Part shown: positions 34,056 to 43,754 of the stretch, piece by piece | Numbering within the stretch: the first letter of the stretch is position 1 | Layout of the letters: each line of letters starts with the position of its first letter | From: Paramicrobacterium chengjingii | GTDB lineage: Bacteria; Actinomycetota; Actinomycetes; Actinomycetales; Microbacteriaceae | Length of the DNA stretch: 64,000 nt | NCBI RefSeq assembly: GCF_011751765.2 | Contig: NZ_CP061169.1 | Coordinates: 2,914,001-2,978,000 of the forward strand | Direction: 5' to 3' | Translations under genes and position numbers: made by a program | Notes under the pieces: model-generated | Databases searched by the model: none | What the model saw: only the letters and a program-made list of their open reading frames with translations | Told to the model about the DNA's origin: nothing

Positions 34056-35660
34056 TCAGGCGGCACTCTTCTCGCGTATGCCCGCTCGTCTATGGGCAAT
34101 CCCTACCAGCAGAGTCAACGAGAAGGCAAGCGCGAACGCGACGAGCATAGACAGCGTCATGCCAAGAACCGTCGTCGACACAAAGGGCGCAACAAGCGCG
34201 GGAAGATATGCCGTGGCTTCTGCCCCCGTGAGGCCGACGACAACGCCGCCGCCCGTCGCAGCGACGAGTGCGATCGCGAACACCTTCTTGTCTCCGAACA
34301 TGAACGGATACGACGACTCAACGAACGTACCGAAGAAGAAGTTGACGGCGGCACCCGAACCGGCCAGCGCGCGTTCCCCGCTTGTGCGGGGCACAATCAC
34401 GTTCGCGAGGGTGATGCCGAGCGACACCATCACGAGTGAGACCATGTCGATCGCGCCGAAGAAGCTGTGCCCCTTCTCGCCCATCTCAAGCAGAACGAGA
34501 GGCAGAATCACGGAATGGTACACGCCGCCGATGATGGCTGGCCAGATCGCGAGGCCGGCAATCGCTCCCGCGAGTGCGGGATTAATATCGACAGCCCATT
34601 CGATTCCGCCCTTCACGCCAAGACCGAGCGCATCGGTGATGGGGGCAAGAACAAAGTAGACAAGCAGGCCCGGCAGCAGACCCGCCAGCGCACCGGTGAC
34701 GATGTTCGCCGTCGTCGCGGGAAAGCTGTGTGACAGCGTCCATTTGATCAGCCAGGCGCTGAGCAGGCCAGCGAGGATTCCCGCCACGAGTCCACCCAGC
34801 AGGCCGCCCTCCGTGGCAAGAATGCCCGCGACCGCACCCGCAACGAGCCCCACCTCGCCCAATCCAGAGATCTTGCGTGCAGCCACGGCCGAGACGACCA
34901 CGGGCAGTCCCGCAATCAACGTGTCGAAAACGGGCGTAAGTGCGGAAAGCCAGGGGATCTGACTCAGAGCGAGCACGAGAGCGAGAGCGATGAACGCCGG
35001 GATGCTGCCGACCATGATGCCGCGGATGCTGATGCGCCGCCACGCGGACTCGGGCGCCGTCGATCCCGGAGTCGAGGTGCTGCCGCCGAGCGATGGTCGG
35101 TAGCCGACGCCCCAGTGCCGAGCAAGTCCGGAGATGTACGAGACGGCACGCGTTGTGCTTGTCGTTCCTGTCGTTCCTGAGGCCGCGATGAGCTTGACAC
35201 CGAGTCGCTGGGCGCCGGCGATAGATGTGCCACCTGTTCCGGCAGCCGGAATCTCGGCGGCCGCGGCGGCGACCATCGTTCGCTCGTTCGTGTCATCTGG
35301 ATCGGCGCTCATCACAATGAGCCCGTCGATTTCTCCAGCCGATACCTGGTTGGCGATCGCGGCATCCATCTCGCGGGCCGCAGTGTTCACCTCAGAAAGA
35401 GTGCCGCGAACAATAACGGTCGGTGTGCCGTCGACAAGGCTCCACAGCGCGGCCGGAGTATCGCACGATGCCTGGTCCATGGAGCTGTCTGCAGCAACGA
35501 ACTGCGCGGCGGCAATGCTGAAGCCTGCGGCGTCGGCTTGTCTTACCACGTCGTGGAGCAGACGATCGGGATCGTCTCCTCCGTGGCTGCGCAGATTGCC
35601 TCCGCTGCTGCCGAGCAGCGCGATGCTGCGCGTTGGGGTGACCTCGTCGGGCGTGGACAC
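34056..35660 (-). CDS. EIIC-like permease with a novel-looking N-terminal soluble domain
   Basis: 534 aa from the GTG at 35658-35660, which has AGAGGA 6 bases upstream. Residues about 10-210 form a soluble domain beginning SIALLGSSGGNLRSHGGDDP and including GLIVMSADPDDTNE and ASGTTGTTSTTRAVS, rich in small residues like a sugar- or phosphate-binding fold. The rest has about ten membrane segments resembling the PTS EIIC domain (GGVYHSVILPLVLLEMGEKG, FGTFVESSYPFMFGDKK). No EIIA, EIIB or HPr gene is in the window. It lies behind the RpiR gene (111-base gap), which may regulate it. Confidence 0.6.
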   Translation of the reverse strand: MSTPDEVTPTRSIALLGSSGGNLRSHGGDDPDRLLHDVVRQADAAGFSIAAAQFVAADSSMDQASCDTPAALWSLVDGTPTVIVRGTLSEVNTAAREMDAAIANQVSAGEIDGLIVMSADPDDTNERTMVAAAAAEIPAAGTGGTSIAGAQRLGVKLIAASGTTGTTSTTRAVSYISGLARHWGVGYRPSLGGSTSTPGSTAPESAWRRISIRGIMVGSIPAFIALALVLALSQIPWLSALTPVFDTLIAGLPVVVSAVAARKISGLGEVGLVAGAVAGILATEGGLLGGLVAGILAGLLSAWLIKWTLSHSFPATTANIVTGALAGLLPGLLVYFVLAPITDALGLGVKGGIEWAVDINPALAGAIAGLAIWPAIIGGVYHSVILPLVLLEMGEKGHSFFGAIDMVSLVMVSLGITLANVIVPRTSGERALAGSGAAVNFFFGTFVESSYPFMFGDKKVFAIALVAATGGGVVVGLTGAEATAYLPALVAPFVSTTVLGMTLSMLVAFALAFSLTLLVGIAHRRAGIREKSAA

Positions 35661-35771
35661 GTGAATTCCTCTCGATGGCACACAGCAGAAAATTCAGTGT
35701 CTCACGTTCACGCATGGCATATTGACGTGTCGTCCGCGAACGACGCGCGACGACGAACGAACGTCAGGATG

Positions 35772-36632
35772 CTACTCGGCGAGGTTCTCGCTGATGGCGT
35801 CGAGCGCGAGCGCTTTCGCCCGGACGGCGACGTCTCCCAGCCGGTGCGTCAACGCGGCGACGAGCCCCTCGATGAGGATCGCCTGAGGCAGTCGCGAGGC
35901 CAGAGTGATCTCGTCGCGAAACGTCAGATCTGGCATCGTCACGACGAGGTTGATATCGGCGAGTTGCGTGAGAGGGCTCCGTGCAAACGCCGTCACGGCG
36001 ATGACCCGTGCGCCAGCATCGCGTGCCGCCGTCGCGATGCGCAGTGTCGACGCGTTCGATCCGCTGCCGCTGACGGCGAGAAGAACATCGTTCTCACCGA
36101 GCAGACGCGCAGTGATCTGCTGCCCGATCACGTCGAGCGGCGCCTCGGCTGGCCGTCCGATACTGCTCAGACGCGCCGAGACGTCAAGCGCAAGCGGTGC
36201 CGAAAGTCCGTTGCCGCTCACGACGACGCGCGATGCGTTTGCGAGCACCTCCACCGCCGTGTCGAGCTCGGCATCGTCAAGCAGCGCCGTCATGTTCTCG
36301 ATGCCGGCCGCCACGTGCCTGAAGGTTTCGGCGATAATCCCTGCAGTACCAGGTGCATGCCCGCCCGTCGGTTGCGGCACCTGCGAGTATGCCGCGTCAC
36401 GCGCGAGCAGCACGCGCAGCTGCTGGTAGCCCGTGAACCCGAGGCTCTGGCACGTGCGAACGACAGTCGCGCGCGACGCGCCCGCGGCATCCGCCACCTG
36501 CTGAGAACTCAGCTCGACGATCTCGCCCGACCGCTCGAGCAGCACGGTTGCGACGGCCCGCTCTGTCGGCAGCAGAGACGGCAGAAGCGAACGGATCGTC
36601 GCGATGACCTCACCGGGTTTCGTCGGTGTCAT
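35772..36632 (-). CDS. RpiR/MurR-family regulator with SIS domain
   Basis: 286 aa. The N-terminal HTH (LPSLLPTERAVATVLLE, then VADAAGASRATVVRTCQSLGFTGY) is followed by a SIS sugar-phosphate-binding domain (ASRVVVSGNGLSAPLALD, LLAVSGSGSNASTL, VIAVTA). The ligand should be a phosphosugar or similar compound. It overlaps the stop of the phosphoesterase gene by 4 bases, so it is the last gene of the phosphonate-type ABC operon and a likely regulator of it and of the EIIC-like gene downstream. Confidence 0.88.
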   Translation of the reverse strand: MTPTKPGEVIATIRSLLPSLLPTERAVATVLLERSGEIVELSSQQVADAAGASRATVVRTCQSLGFTGYQQLRVLLARDAAYSQVPQPTGGHAPGTAGIIAETFRHVAAGIENMTALLDDAELDTAVEVLANASRVVVSGNGLSAPLALDVSARLSSIGRPAEAPLDVIGQQITARLLGENDVLLAVSGSGSNASTLRIATAARDAGARVIAVTAFARSPLTQLADINLVVTMPDLTFRDEITLASRLPQAILIEGLVAALTHRLGDVAVRAKALALDAISENLAE

Positions 36633-37507
36633 GCGCTGCCGGTTCCGGCGCGACTCGGTGGCCCGGCGGCCCGACCGATGCGGTCGACATCGGCCGGCTC
36701 AAGATTGAAGATCTCGGCACCATCGCGCTCGCTTGGAGCGGCGATGAACGTTACGACGGGCGATCCGGCTGCCGGAACATCGATGATGGCGAACCCGGAT
36801 CCGATCGTCGCGCGCTCATGGCCGGCGGGGGCGCAGGCGTCAGACGTGTTGGCGATGCCCGGTGCGACGATAACCGGCACGCCGTTCTCCCGGGAGACAA
36901 GACTGTGGTGATAGTGACCGCTCAGCACCGCCGTCGCCCCGCCCGCGGCGCACACGGCGAGAAGTTCGCGGGGGTTCTGCAGCTCAAGGGCCTTCAGAAG
37001 CGGCCCGTACGCGGGTGTCGGCGGGTGGTGCACGACAACGAGCGATGGCCCGGATGCTGCGTCGAGCTCACGCCGTAGCCAGTGCAGCTGCTCGTCGTCA
37101 ACGTGACCATAGCCTGCCTCCGGAACGGCGGAGTCAAGCCGCAGAATGCGCACTCCGCGCACCTCGGTCGCTCCCGTGCGCGGCCCGAGAACCCTCTCGA
37201 ACTCAGCAGCGCGATCATGGTTTCCCATGGCATAGACGACCACTGCCTCGTGGCGCGCGGCCCACGGCTCGACGATGTCGCGCAGACGCTCGTACGAGCC
37301 CGTTGACATGTCGTCTGACAGATCTCCGCTCAGCACGACGACGTCGATATTCTCAATCGGCTCAGCACGGTCGAGCGTGCGAGCGAGCGCCGCCACCGTG
37401 TCTACAATGCCGTAGTGAAGCGACTCGTCGCCGTATATATGCGTGTCAGAGAGGTGCAGCACCCGCAGTGGTCGCTCAGTGAGGTTAAGTGCGTCTCGAT
37501 CAGTCAC
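36629..37507 (-). CDS. Metallophosphoesterase (cyclic-nucleotide or glycerophosphodiester type)
   Basis: 292 aa calcineurin-like enzyme. Metal motifs: LHLSDTHIYG, VLSGDLSDD, YAMGNHDRA, VVVHHPP and LSGHYHH, close to the 3',5'-cyclic AMP phosphodiesterase CpdA/GpdQ group. Lies between the ABC permease genes and the RpiR gene in one operon. In that context it probably frees phosphate or an alcohol from the imported organophosphorus compound. Confidence 0.85.
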   Translation of the reverse strand: MTDRDALNLTERPLRVLHLSDTHIYGDESLHYGIVDTVAALARTLDRAEPIENIDVVVLSGDLSDDMSTGSYERLRDIVEPWAARHEAVVVYAMGNHDRAAEFERVLGPRTGATEVRGVRILRLDSAVPEAGYGHVDDEQLHWLRRELDAASGPSLVVVHHPPTPAYGPLLKALELQNPRELLAVCAAGGATAVLSGHYHHSLVSRENGVPVIVAPGIANTSDACAPAGHERATIGSGFAIIDVPAAGSPVVTFIAAPSERDGAEIFNLEPADVDRIGRAAGPPSRAGTGSA

Positions 37508-37562
37508 GCGATCACCCTACCGACCACCGCCGACAGCAGAGCATTCCGCGCATCGGAGGCGG

Positions 37563-38528
37563 TCATCGCGTCGCCTTCAGAGCCGTGGACTCACGCCGAG
37601 CACGTTCGGCTGAGCGCCGACGGAAAGCGCTGACGATCGGCAGCTCCCAGCGACCGCTGATGATGCGCACGCGCACGAGACCCGAGATCTGATCAATGAT
37701 CATCGTGACGACGATCACCACGATCATCAGCATCCCGACCACGTCCCACACGCGAAACTGAATGTTGTCGACGAGCATCTTGCCAATGCCCCCCGCGCCG
37801 ATGAGTCCGAGAATGGCCGAGGCGCGCACGCTGATCTCGAAGCGATACAGCCAGAACGCGAACACGTCGGGCTTGGCATTCGGCCACACGCCCCAGCGCA
37901 TGACCTGCACACGGGATGCTCCCGCAGCCGTCGCCGCCTCGATCGCGCCGCGATCAACGGATTCGAAGCTCTCGTAGCCCCATTTGCCGAGCGTTCCAAT
38001 CGACCCGAGCGCAATAGCGAGCGCACCGGTGAATGCTGTGAGGCCGGTGACCGAGAGCATGAGCACGGCGATCACAACCTCGGGAACGGCACGCAGAACA
38101 GCGAACACACCGCGCACGGGCCAGCGCACGATCGCCGGCATCAAGCCCCGTGCCGCGAGCAGGCTCAGCGGAAACGAGATGATGATGCCGATGATGGTGC
38201 CAAACCAGGCCATCGCGACAGACAGCATTGTGGCCGAGAGGGCATCGGGGAACGCCTCCCACGCGGGTGGAAGGAACATGAGCCCGAGGTACCGCGCGAG
38301 CTTCTGCGGCAGATCAAGCAGCGCCTGCCACGAGATGTCGACACTCCAGAACGCGGCGACGACCACAATCGTCGACACCGTCCACACGATCGCGCGCAGC
38401 CACCGCACCGGCTTGCGCGGCCGGGCAGGTCCGGGATGCTGCCGCACGGCGTTCGCGCCAGCATCCGTCCCCGGCGTCTGCCGTGAGTCCGACGCGAGCT
38501 GAGCTGCTGCTCCTGTCTGCGCGGTCAT
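37563..38528 (-). CDS. phnE: Phosphonate-type ABC transporter permease (second PhnE)
   Basis: 321 aa with an N-terminal tail rich in Ala and Gln and about six membrane segments. The EAA-like loop region includes GAIEAATAAGASRVQVMRWGVWP, the site that touches the ATPase. Overlaps the first PhnE gene by 4 bases. Paired permeases are usual in actinobacterial phosphonate-type transporters. Confidence 0.87.
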   Translation of the reverse strand: MTAQTGAAAQLASDSRQTPGTDAGANAVRQHPGPARPRKPVRWLRAIVWTVSTIVVVAAFWSVDISWQALLDLPQKLARYLGLMFLPPAWEAFPDALSATMLSVAMAWFGTIIGIIISFPLSLLAARGLMPAIVRWPVRGVFAVLRAVPEVVIAVLMLSVTGLTAFTGALAIALGSIGTLGKWGYESFESVDRGAIEAATAAGASRVQVMRWGVWPNAKPDVFAFWLYRFEISVRASAILGLIGAGGIGKMLVDNIQFRVWDVVGMLMIVVIVVTMIIDQISGLVRVRIISGRWELPIVSAFRRRSAERARRESTALKATR

Positions 38529-39331
38529 CGCACGAGCTTCTTTCGTGCATATGAGCTGAGAAGCTCGAGGGCAATCACGAGCACGAGAATCTCAAGGATG
38601 ACCGTGCTGAGGTAGTGGTACTGGTAGAACGTGCGCACCTTGTCGATCAGCATGCCGAGGCCGCCCGCGCCGACAAGTCCGATCACTGCCGAGGCTCGGA
38701 TGTTGAGCTCGAGAACGTAGATCGTCTGCGAGATGTAGCTCGGTGCAACCTCGGAGAGCATCGCCGCCTTGTTGGCTGTGAACCACGTGGCACCCGCGGC
38801 GAGCGCTGCCTCTTGCCCGCCGCGGTCAAGCCCGTCGAGAGCTTCGGAGATGAGCTTCACCATAATGCCGAGATTGAACATGACGAGCGCCATGATTCCC
38901 GAGAGTGCACCAGTACCGACCACTGTGACGAAGATCGCCGCGTAGAGCAGGTCGGGGATGCTGCGCACCACGTTCATGATAAGACGCACGATCGCGAACA
39001 TGACGCTGTTGGGATTGGTCGCTCGCGACGCGAGAAACGAGACGGGCAGCGCGATAGTGATGCTGATTGCCGTTCCGATGACGGCCATCTGCACGGTCTC
39101 GAGCACGGCGGGGAGGGTCTGCACGATGAACGAGTAGTCCGGCTGCACCAGCTGAATAAGCGTTCCCGCCGCATTTTGCCCGTTGCGAATCAAGTCGGCG
39201 ATGTTTGCCTCAACCGCGATGGCGGCCCACACTGTGAGAGCAATGACGATGCCCGCGACCACGACAGTGCGAGGCCACGTCTGCGGCTTGCGCGGGCGCG
39301 TCGCGGAGCTGTCGGCGGCGATGCTCGTCAT
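38525..39331 (-). CDS. phnE: Phosphonate-type ABC transporter permease (first PhnE)
   Basis: 268 aa, about six membrane segments, with the loop [27 protein letters not shown] contacting the ATPase. Homologous to the next permease gene, with which it probably forms a heterodimer. Its ATG overlaps the ATPase stop codon by 4 bases. Confidence 0.88.
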   Translation of the reverse strand: MTSIAADSSATRPRKPQTWPRTVVVAGIVIALTVWAAIAVEANIADLIRNGQNAAGTLIQLVQPDYSFIVQTLPAVLETVQMAVIGTAISITIALPVSFLASRATNPNSVMFAIVRLIMNVVRSIPDLLYAAIFVTVVGTGALSGIMALVMFNLGIMVKLISEALDGLDRGGQEAALAAGATWFTANKAAMLSEVAPSYISQTIYVLELNIRASAVIGLVGAGGLGMLIDKVRTFYQYHYLSTVILEILVLVIALELLSSYARKKLVR

Positions 39332-40134
39332 GGCACCACCGGTCGCGAGTCAAGCACGTCTTCCGCCGTGAGCGAGCGGCCGTAGATCGATTCGAACACC
39401 GACTCGTCTGCCTCGGAGCCGGGTCCGTCGTACACGACCTCACCGCCGCGCAGCCCGATGAGCCGCTGCCCGTAGCGCCGCGCGAGGTCAAGAAAGTGCA
39501 GATTGACGACGACGGTGATGCCGAGCTCGGCGTTGATCTGCTGCAGGTCGCGCATGACGACGTGCGATGTGGGCGGGTCGAGCGATGCTGTCGGCTCGTC
39601 GGCGAGGATCACGCGCGGCTTCTGCGCGAGCGCGCGTGCTATGGCGACGCGCTGCTGCTGGCCGCCCGAAAGCTCAGAGGCGTTTGCGTACGCCTTCTGC
39701 ACAATCTCGACGCGTTCGAGGGCCTGCATCGCCAGCTCGACGTCACCTTTCGACCAGGCGCCGAGAAGCGTGCGCCATGCCGCTGTGTGATGCAGCCGCC
39801 CCATGAGCACATTGTTGATGACCGATGTGCGCTTGGCGAGGTTGAAGCTCTGAAACACCATGCCGACCTCGCTGCGCAGCTGCCGGAGCCGGCGACCCGA
39901 CAGGCCGCGCAGGCCGACGTCACCGACGGTGATCTGTCCGTCTGTGATGGGAACGAGGCCGTTGATCGCCCGAATGAGCGTCGACTTTCCCGCCCCGGAG
40001 AGGCCAACGATCGCTACCATTTCGCCTGGTTCGATGGAAAGGTTCACGCCGCGTAGTCCCGTGAAGCCGTTCGGGTACGTAACCCCGACGTCATCAAACC
40101 GGATGCCGGCGCCTGTGCGCTCTGCGTTGTTCAT
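39328..40134 (-). CDS. phnC: Phosphonate-type ABC transporter ATP-binding protein
   Basis: About 268 aa from the ATG at 40132-40134, which has GAGG 8 bases upstream; an ATG at 40161 would add nine residues. Walker [10 protein letters not shown], signature LSGGQQQR, Walker [13 protein letters not shown] and H-loop NLHFLDLA are all intact. The NLHFLD variant is typical of PhnC. Energises the two permeases downstream. Confidence 0.9.
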   Translation of the reverse strand: MNNAERTGAGIRFDDVGVTYPNGFTGLRGVNLSIEPGEMVAIVGLSGAGKSTLIRAINGLVPITDGQITVGDVGLRGLSGRRLRQLRSEVGMVFQSFNLAKRTSVINNVLMGRLHHTAAWRTLLGAWSKGDVELAMQALERVEIVQKAYANASELSGGQQQRVAIARALAQKPRVILADEPTASLDPPTSHVVMRDLQQINAELGITVVVNLHFLDLARRYGQRLIGLRGGEVVYDGPGSEADESVFESIYGRSLTAEDVLDSRPVVP

Positions 40135-40170
40135 TGTGTTCCTCACCATCGAACCAGTCATTCTGCCCGA

Positions 40171-41193
40171 CTAGCCGAGTCCGATCGATGCAGCGGCCTT
40201 CTGAGTCTGCTGCAGACTTGACGGATCGGCGTCGACGAGACCCGTGATCTGGTAGATGGCTTGAAGAGCCTCAACGCCGTCGTCTGTCGACGCGTAGTCC
40301 TTGAGAGCATCCGCGATCTTGGTCTGCCAGTCGGCGCTCAGTTCGCTCGAGAGCGAGACACCGTCGTTCGGGATCTCGTTGGTCAGGGCGAACACGACGA
40401 CCTTCTCGCCGACATCGGGAGTGTCGCCTGCGACGACCTCACGAGCATCCCAGTAGCTGGTGCCCACCTCGGCATCGCCGTTGTACACGGCGAGAACACT
40501 GGCGTCGTTCGCGGTGACCTGCACCGTCTCGATGTCGTTGTCCGTGTCAATTCCGGCTTCGTTCATCGCTGCGACGGGGAAGATGTAGCCCGCGGGCGAC
40601 GCGGCCTGAAGCAGAGACACCGTCGCGCCCTTCACCTTCTCGATGCTATCGAGTCCCGCGGGGCCGGTTCCTGATTCCGTGCCGTTGCAGTACAGCATCC
40701 CGTTCTCACCTTCGACGGGCTCATCTGCGCAATATTTGTCTGGGTCGTTTGTGAAGAACTGGGCAGCGTACGTGCTCTTGCCGTTGCGCTCCGTCTGCAG
40801 CGAGGGAACGGCGCCGTACTTGTCGCACGCCTGACTCATCTGCAGGCTTGGCAGCATCCCGATCTGCGCTTGATCGCTGCCGATGGCCTCGACAGCGGCC
40901 TGGTAATCCTGAGTGATGACACCCTTAACCGGAATGCCGAGCCGATCGGTGAGCGCATCTTCCAGCGGCTTGACCGTCTCGACGAGCTTCTTCGCGTCGC
41001 CCGAGGGCACGAGCGCGAGAGTGAGCTCTGTGGGGTCGTCGGCGTTGTCGTTCGAGGTTCCGATGCAGGGGCCGTCTGCGGCATCCCCACCCCCGCCCGT
41101 TGGCTGCTGCTGAACGCCGCAGCCACTCAAAGTGAGCGTCGTGATGAGCGCGATTCCCGAGACCATTGCCGCGGTGAGGGTGCGAGCTTTCAT
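40171..41193 (-). CDS. phnD: Phosphonate-type substrate-binding lipoprotein
   Basis: 340 aa from the ATG at 41191-41193. Signal peptide with lipobox LSGC (C25). The mature part is a PhnD-like binding protein: LTLALVPSGDAKKLVETVKPLEDALTDRLG, IGMLPSLQM and AEVGTSYWDAREV. The family binds phosphonates, phosphite or related organophosphorus compounds. Four further cysteines in the mature part (for example in SQACDKYG and YCADEP) could form disulfides. The ligand is not predictable. Confidence 0.87.
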   Translation of the reverse strand: MKARTLTAAMVSGIALITTLTLSGCGVQQQPTGGGGDAADGPCIGTSNDNADDPTELTLALVPSGDAKKLVETVKPLEDALTDRLGIPVKGVITQDYQAAVEAIGSDQAQIGMLPSLQMSQACDKYGAVPSLQTERNGKSTYAAQFFTNDPDKYCADEPVEGENGMLYCNGTESGTGPAGLDSIEKVKGATVSLLQAASPAGYIFPVAAMNEAGIDTDNDIETVQVTANDASVLAVYNGDAEVGTSYWDAREVVAGDTPDVGEKVVVFALTNEIPNDGVSLSSELSADWQTKIADALKDYASTDDGVEALQAIYQITGLVDADPSSLQQTQKAAASIGLG

Positions 41194-41225
41194 GGTGATT
41201 CCGTTCTGTGAATGGCGGTGCAGGG

Positions 41226-42029
41226 TCACTGTTCTGATCTGTCTGGCGTGGGTACGTCGTTGGTGCCGGCATGCGCTGGCACCGTCGGAGAAGACTCGGG
41301 CGACTCGGCCCAGAAGCGGATGCTGTCGATGAGCGTCTCGAAGTCGGGGGCGCTCACGTCAGGGGTGCCTGCTCGCGTGCCGAAGCGGTCGATCAGCGCC
41401 GTCGCGCAGCCCGCGGCGTGCGGCCCAGCGAGGTCGTTCGCCCAGATATCGCCGACCGCCAAACAGTTCTGAGGCGCACGTCCGGCGAGCAGCTCAGGTA
41501 AGAGCGCTGTCCAGCTGTCTGGCTTGCGCGCGTCGGACACAATGCGGTCGATGTGGCTGGCGAGGCCGATCGTCTCGAGGGTCTCGGCGACGCCGTCGAT
41601 AGGCGCGTTGGTCACGAGCACCCGTTCGACGCGAGGAGACAGCTCCTGCAGCAGCTCGGCGAGGCCGCGCGGAGCGTGAACGTCGAGAGTCCCGTCGGCG
41701 AGTGCGCGTCTGCTTGCACGGTAGGCGCGTTGGAGCACATCGGCGCTCACGTGGGCGCTGGCCACGTGAGCGACAGCGGCGTAACCGTCGATGTAGTCGC
41801 CGGCTGCATGGCCGTCGAGGAACGCCCCGAGCTGCTGTCGAATAGCGCCAGTGTCCACCTGGTGTGAGCTGCCGCCTTCCGCGAGCTCGGCAAACACAGC
41901 CTCGGCATATGCCCACACAGGGCCGTCTCCGACACAGACGGTGCCGTCGAAGTCGAGCAGAAGCAAAAGAGGCTGGTCATCACTGAGCGTCACGTCCTCA
42001 GCATAACCATGTACGGACGTTATGTTCAT
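41226..42029 (-). CDS. HAD-superfamily hydrolase of the phosphonate-type operon
   Basis: About 267 aa; start uncertain, since neither the ATG at 42027-42029 nor the one at 42059 has a clear ribosome-binding site. Motif I LLDFDGTVCVGDGP, motif II VLVTNAPIDG, motif III/IV KPDSWTALLPELL and GDIWANDLAGPHAAG. A phosphatase or phosphonatase is likely. First gene of the operon, 32 bases ahead of the binding-protein gene. Confidence 0.8.
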   Translation of the reverse strand: MNITSVHGYAEDVTLSDDQPLLLLLDFDGTVCVGDGPVWAYAEAVFAELAEGGSSHQVDTGAIRQQLGAFLDGHAAGDYIDGYAAVAHVASAHVSADVLQRAYRASRRALADGTLDVHAPRGLAELLQELSPRVERVLVTNAPIDGVAETLETIGLASHIDRIVSDARKPDSWTALLPELLAGRAPQNCLAVGDIWANDLAGPHAAGCATALIDRFGTRAGTPDVSAPDFETLIDSIRFWAESPESSPTVPAHAGTNDVPTPDRSEQ

Positions 42030-42127
42030 AATTTTTCTGAATATGAAACAACCGTTCACGTGCGGTTCACGTCACGCCCTGCGCCAGATCGCCGCCACGT
42101 GACGGACGACGGGCAGTGGTGCCTTCG

Positions 42128-42616
42128 CTACGAAGCGTGGCCCAGCAGCATCCTCAGCGTCTCGCGCGCTCCGACCTCGTGCAGCGACGAGAGCACGCGA
42201 TCGTAGGCCTCCACGAACACCGGCTGATCGATGAGATCGCCGAACAGCTCCTTGTCGCGCAGGAACGCGTGCTTGTCGTTCGGGTACCGCTGCGCCGCGG
42301 CCATCACGCGCTCCTTCAGCCTGTCGACGACATCAATGGGCCCACCCTGCTCATCGACACCCTCGGCATAGCGAGCCCAGCTGGCAACGATCGCGGCGGC
42401 GAACCGCACGTGGGGCTCCGGCATCGCCAGCTGATCGCGCACGACAGGCAGCAGCCACTTGGAGATGCGGTCGCTCGACTCCGCGCACAGCCGGGCGACG
42501 GTGTCACGGATGCCAGGGTTGGAGAACCGCTCGATCAGCTGCGGCTTGTACTTCTCGATGTCGAGCCCTGGCACCGGCTTGAGCGTCGGCGTCGCATCGG
42601 TGTTCATGCGTCGCAT
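42128..42616 (-). pseudogene. C-terminal fragment of a mannitol dehydrogenase/fructuronate reductase
   Basis: The 162 residues match only the C-terminal domain of the polyol dehydrogenase family: PGLDIEKYKPQLIERFSNP and AESSDRISKWLLPVVRDQL. Full enzymes are about 490 aa and begin with a Rossmann fold, which is absent; upstream DNA belongs to another gene. The NAD-binding and most of the catalytic part are lost, so it is very probably non-functional. Confidence 0.8.
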
Positions 42617-42668
42617 CGACTAGTGCAACGCGTCGGCACCCTGTCGACCGAATGGTGCTGTGAGAGAA

Positions 42669-43487
42669 TCACGACGGGATGGAGATCACAGCGCTCACCA
42701 CGGGTTCGTGACGCTCGTCCATCCCTTCGCCCCAGCTGTCGAGATTGTGCAGCGTCGCGATGCGAAATGCCACGGCACGCACCAACAACTGTCGCCATTC
42801 TGGAATACCGTCGCCCAGTTCGGCGAGCCGGCCAGCAGGCCACCCATGCCAGCACGAGGCATCAACGGCAGCAATTGCCGCACCGAGACCTGCGGGCCTC
42901 CAATACGGCGCCCAATCGATGATGGCCGGCGGCAGGTCGGGAGCGAACATCACATTGCCTAAAAGGTCGCCGTGAATCACCTGCGATGGCGAGAGCACGG
43001 GTTGAAACTCACGCTCAAGACGTCTCATAAAGCTTCCCCGCGGCAGGGGGTTCTCTTCCCACGCCATTCGGTCAGCACGACTCCATGCATCATCGGAGTG
43101 ATCGATGAAGGCGGGGCGTTGTAAATGGACGATCGCCTCGTGAAATGCGGCTCCGGCACGAATGACGTCAACAACGCGGGATTCATCCGTCTCCCCTGCC
43201 AGCCACTCCCATGCCTCCCATCCGCCATAGACCCAGTTTCCGTCTGCGGCAGGTATGGGGCGTGACGTTCGAAAACCGTGTGCCGGCTCACGATCGGCGA
43301 GCACTCTCGCCTTCCAGATGGACTCCTCCGCGTCGCCGTGCGGGCGAAACACCACGTTGCCGGCCATCCACGTTCGGCCGCGGCCACCGGTCAAGTTCCG
43401 TGGACGTGCGGGGGCTGCGCCGAACGCAATGAGCACGTCGTCGCCTGGCTTTTCGCCAGGCTCTGCGTCAGCCAACGACATCGACAC
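42669..43487 (-). CDS. TIGR02569-type aminoglycoside-phosphotransferase-fold protein
   Basis: 272 aa. The kinase-like catalytic motif VIHGDLLGNVMF and the metal motif PAIIDWAPYWRP are present; the N-terminal part has RTWMAGNVVFRP, typical of TIGR02569 proteins of actinobacteria. Substrate unknown; resistance is not implied. It sits in a region of gene decay but its own frame is intact. Confidence 0.75.
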   Translation of the reverse strand: MSMSLADAEPGEKPGDDVLIAFGAAPARPRNLTGGRGRTWMAGNVVFRPHGDAEESIWKARVLADREPAHGFRTSRPIPAADGNWVYGGWEAWEWLAGETDESRVVDVIRAGAAFHEAIVHLQRPAFIDHSDDAWSRADRMAWEENPLPRGSFMRRLEREFQPVLSPSQVIHGDLLGNVMFAPDLPPAIIDWAPYWRPAGLGAAIAAVDASCWHGWPAGRLAELGDGIPEWRQLLVRAVAFRIATLHNLDSWGEGMDERHEPVVSAVISIPS

Positions 43488-43638
43488 GGAACAGTGACAG
43501 CGCTGCGATGGCGTGCAAATCGGGGCATGGCGTCGTCGAGCTATAACGGATTCCAGCGGTCATATCCGTCACATTACCAAGCGCGATTTCACGCCGAAGT
43601 TCGCGGTTGCGACGATACAGCTGTCGCCGGCGTTCGTG

Positions 43639-43713
43639 GTGCCGGCGCGAGGATAGAGTGCTGGCACGAGGGCGTTTTCCCCAAAGCATCCTCGCGCCGG
43701 CACTCTATCCTCG
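43639..43713. repeat. Interleaved palindromic repeat
   Basis: GTGCCGGCGCGAGGAT (43639) is the exact reverse complement of the sequence at 43688-43703, and CGAGGATAGAGTGC (43648) of that at 43700-43713. The two arms are shifted versions of one roughly 19-base unit, so two mutually exclusive hairpins are possible. It may be a dispersed REP-like element or the scar of an excised element. Confidence 0.7.
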
Positions 43714-43754
43714 TCTCGGCACATTGCCCAGCCGTCACAAAGCGCGGCTCACGG

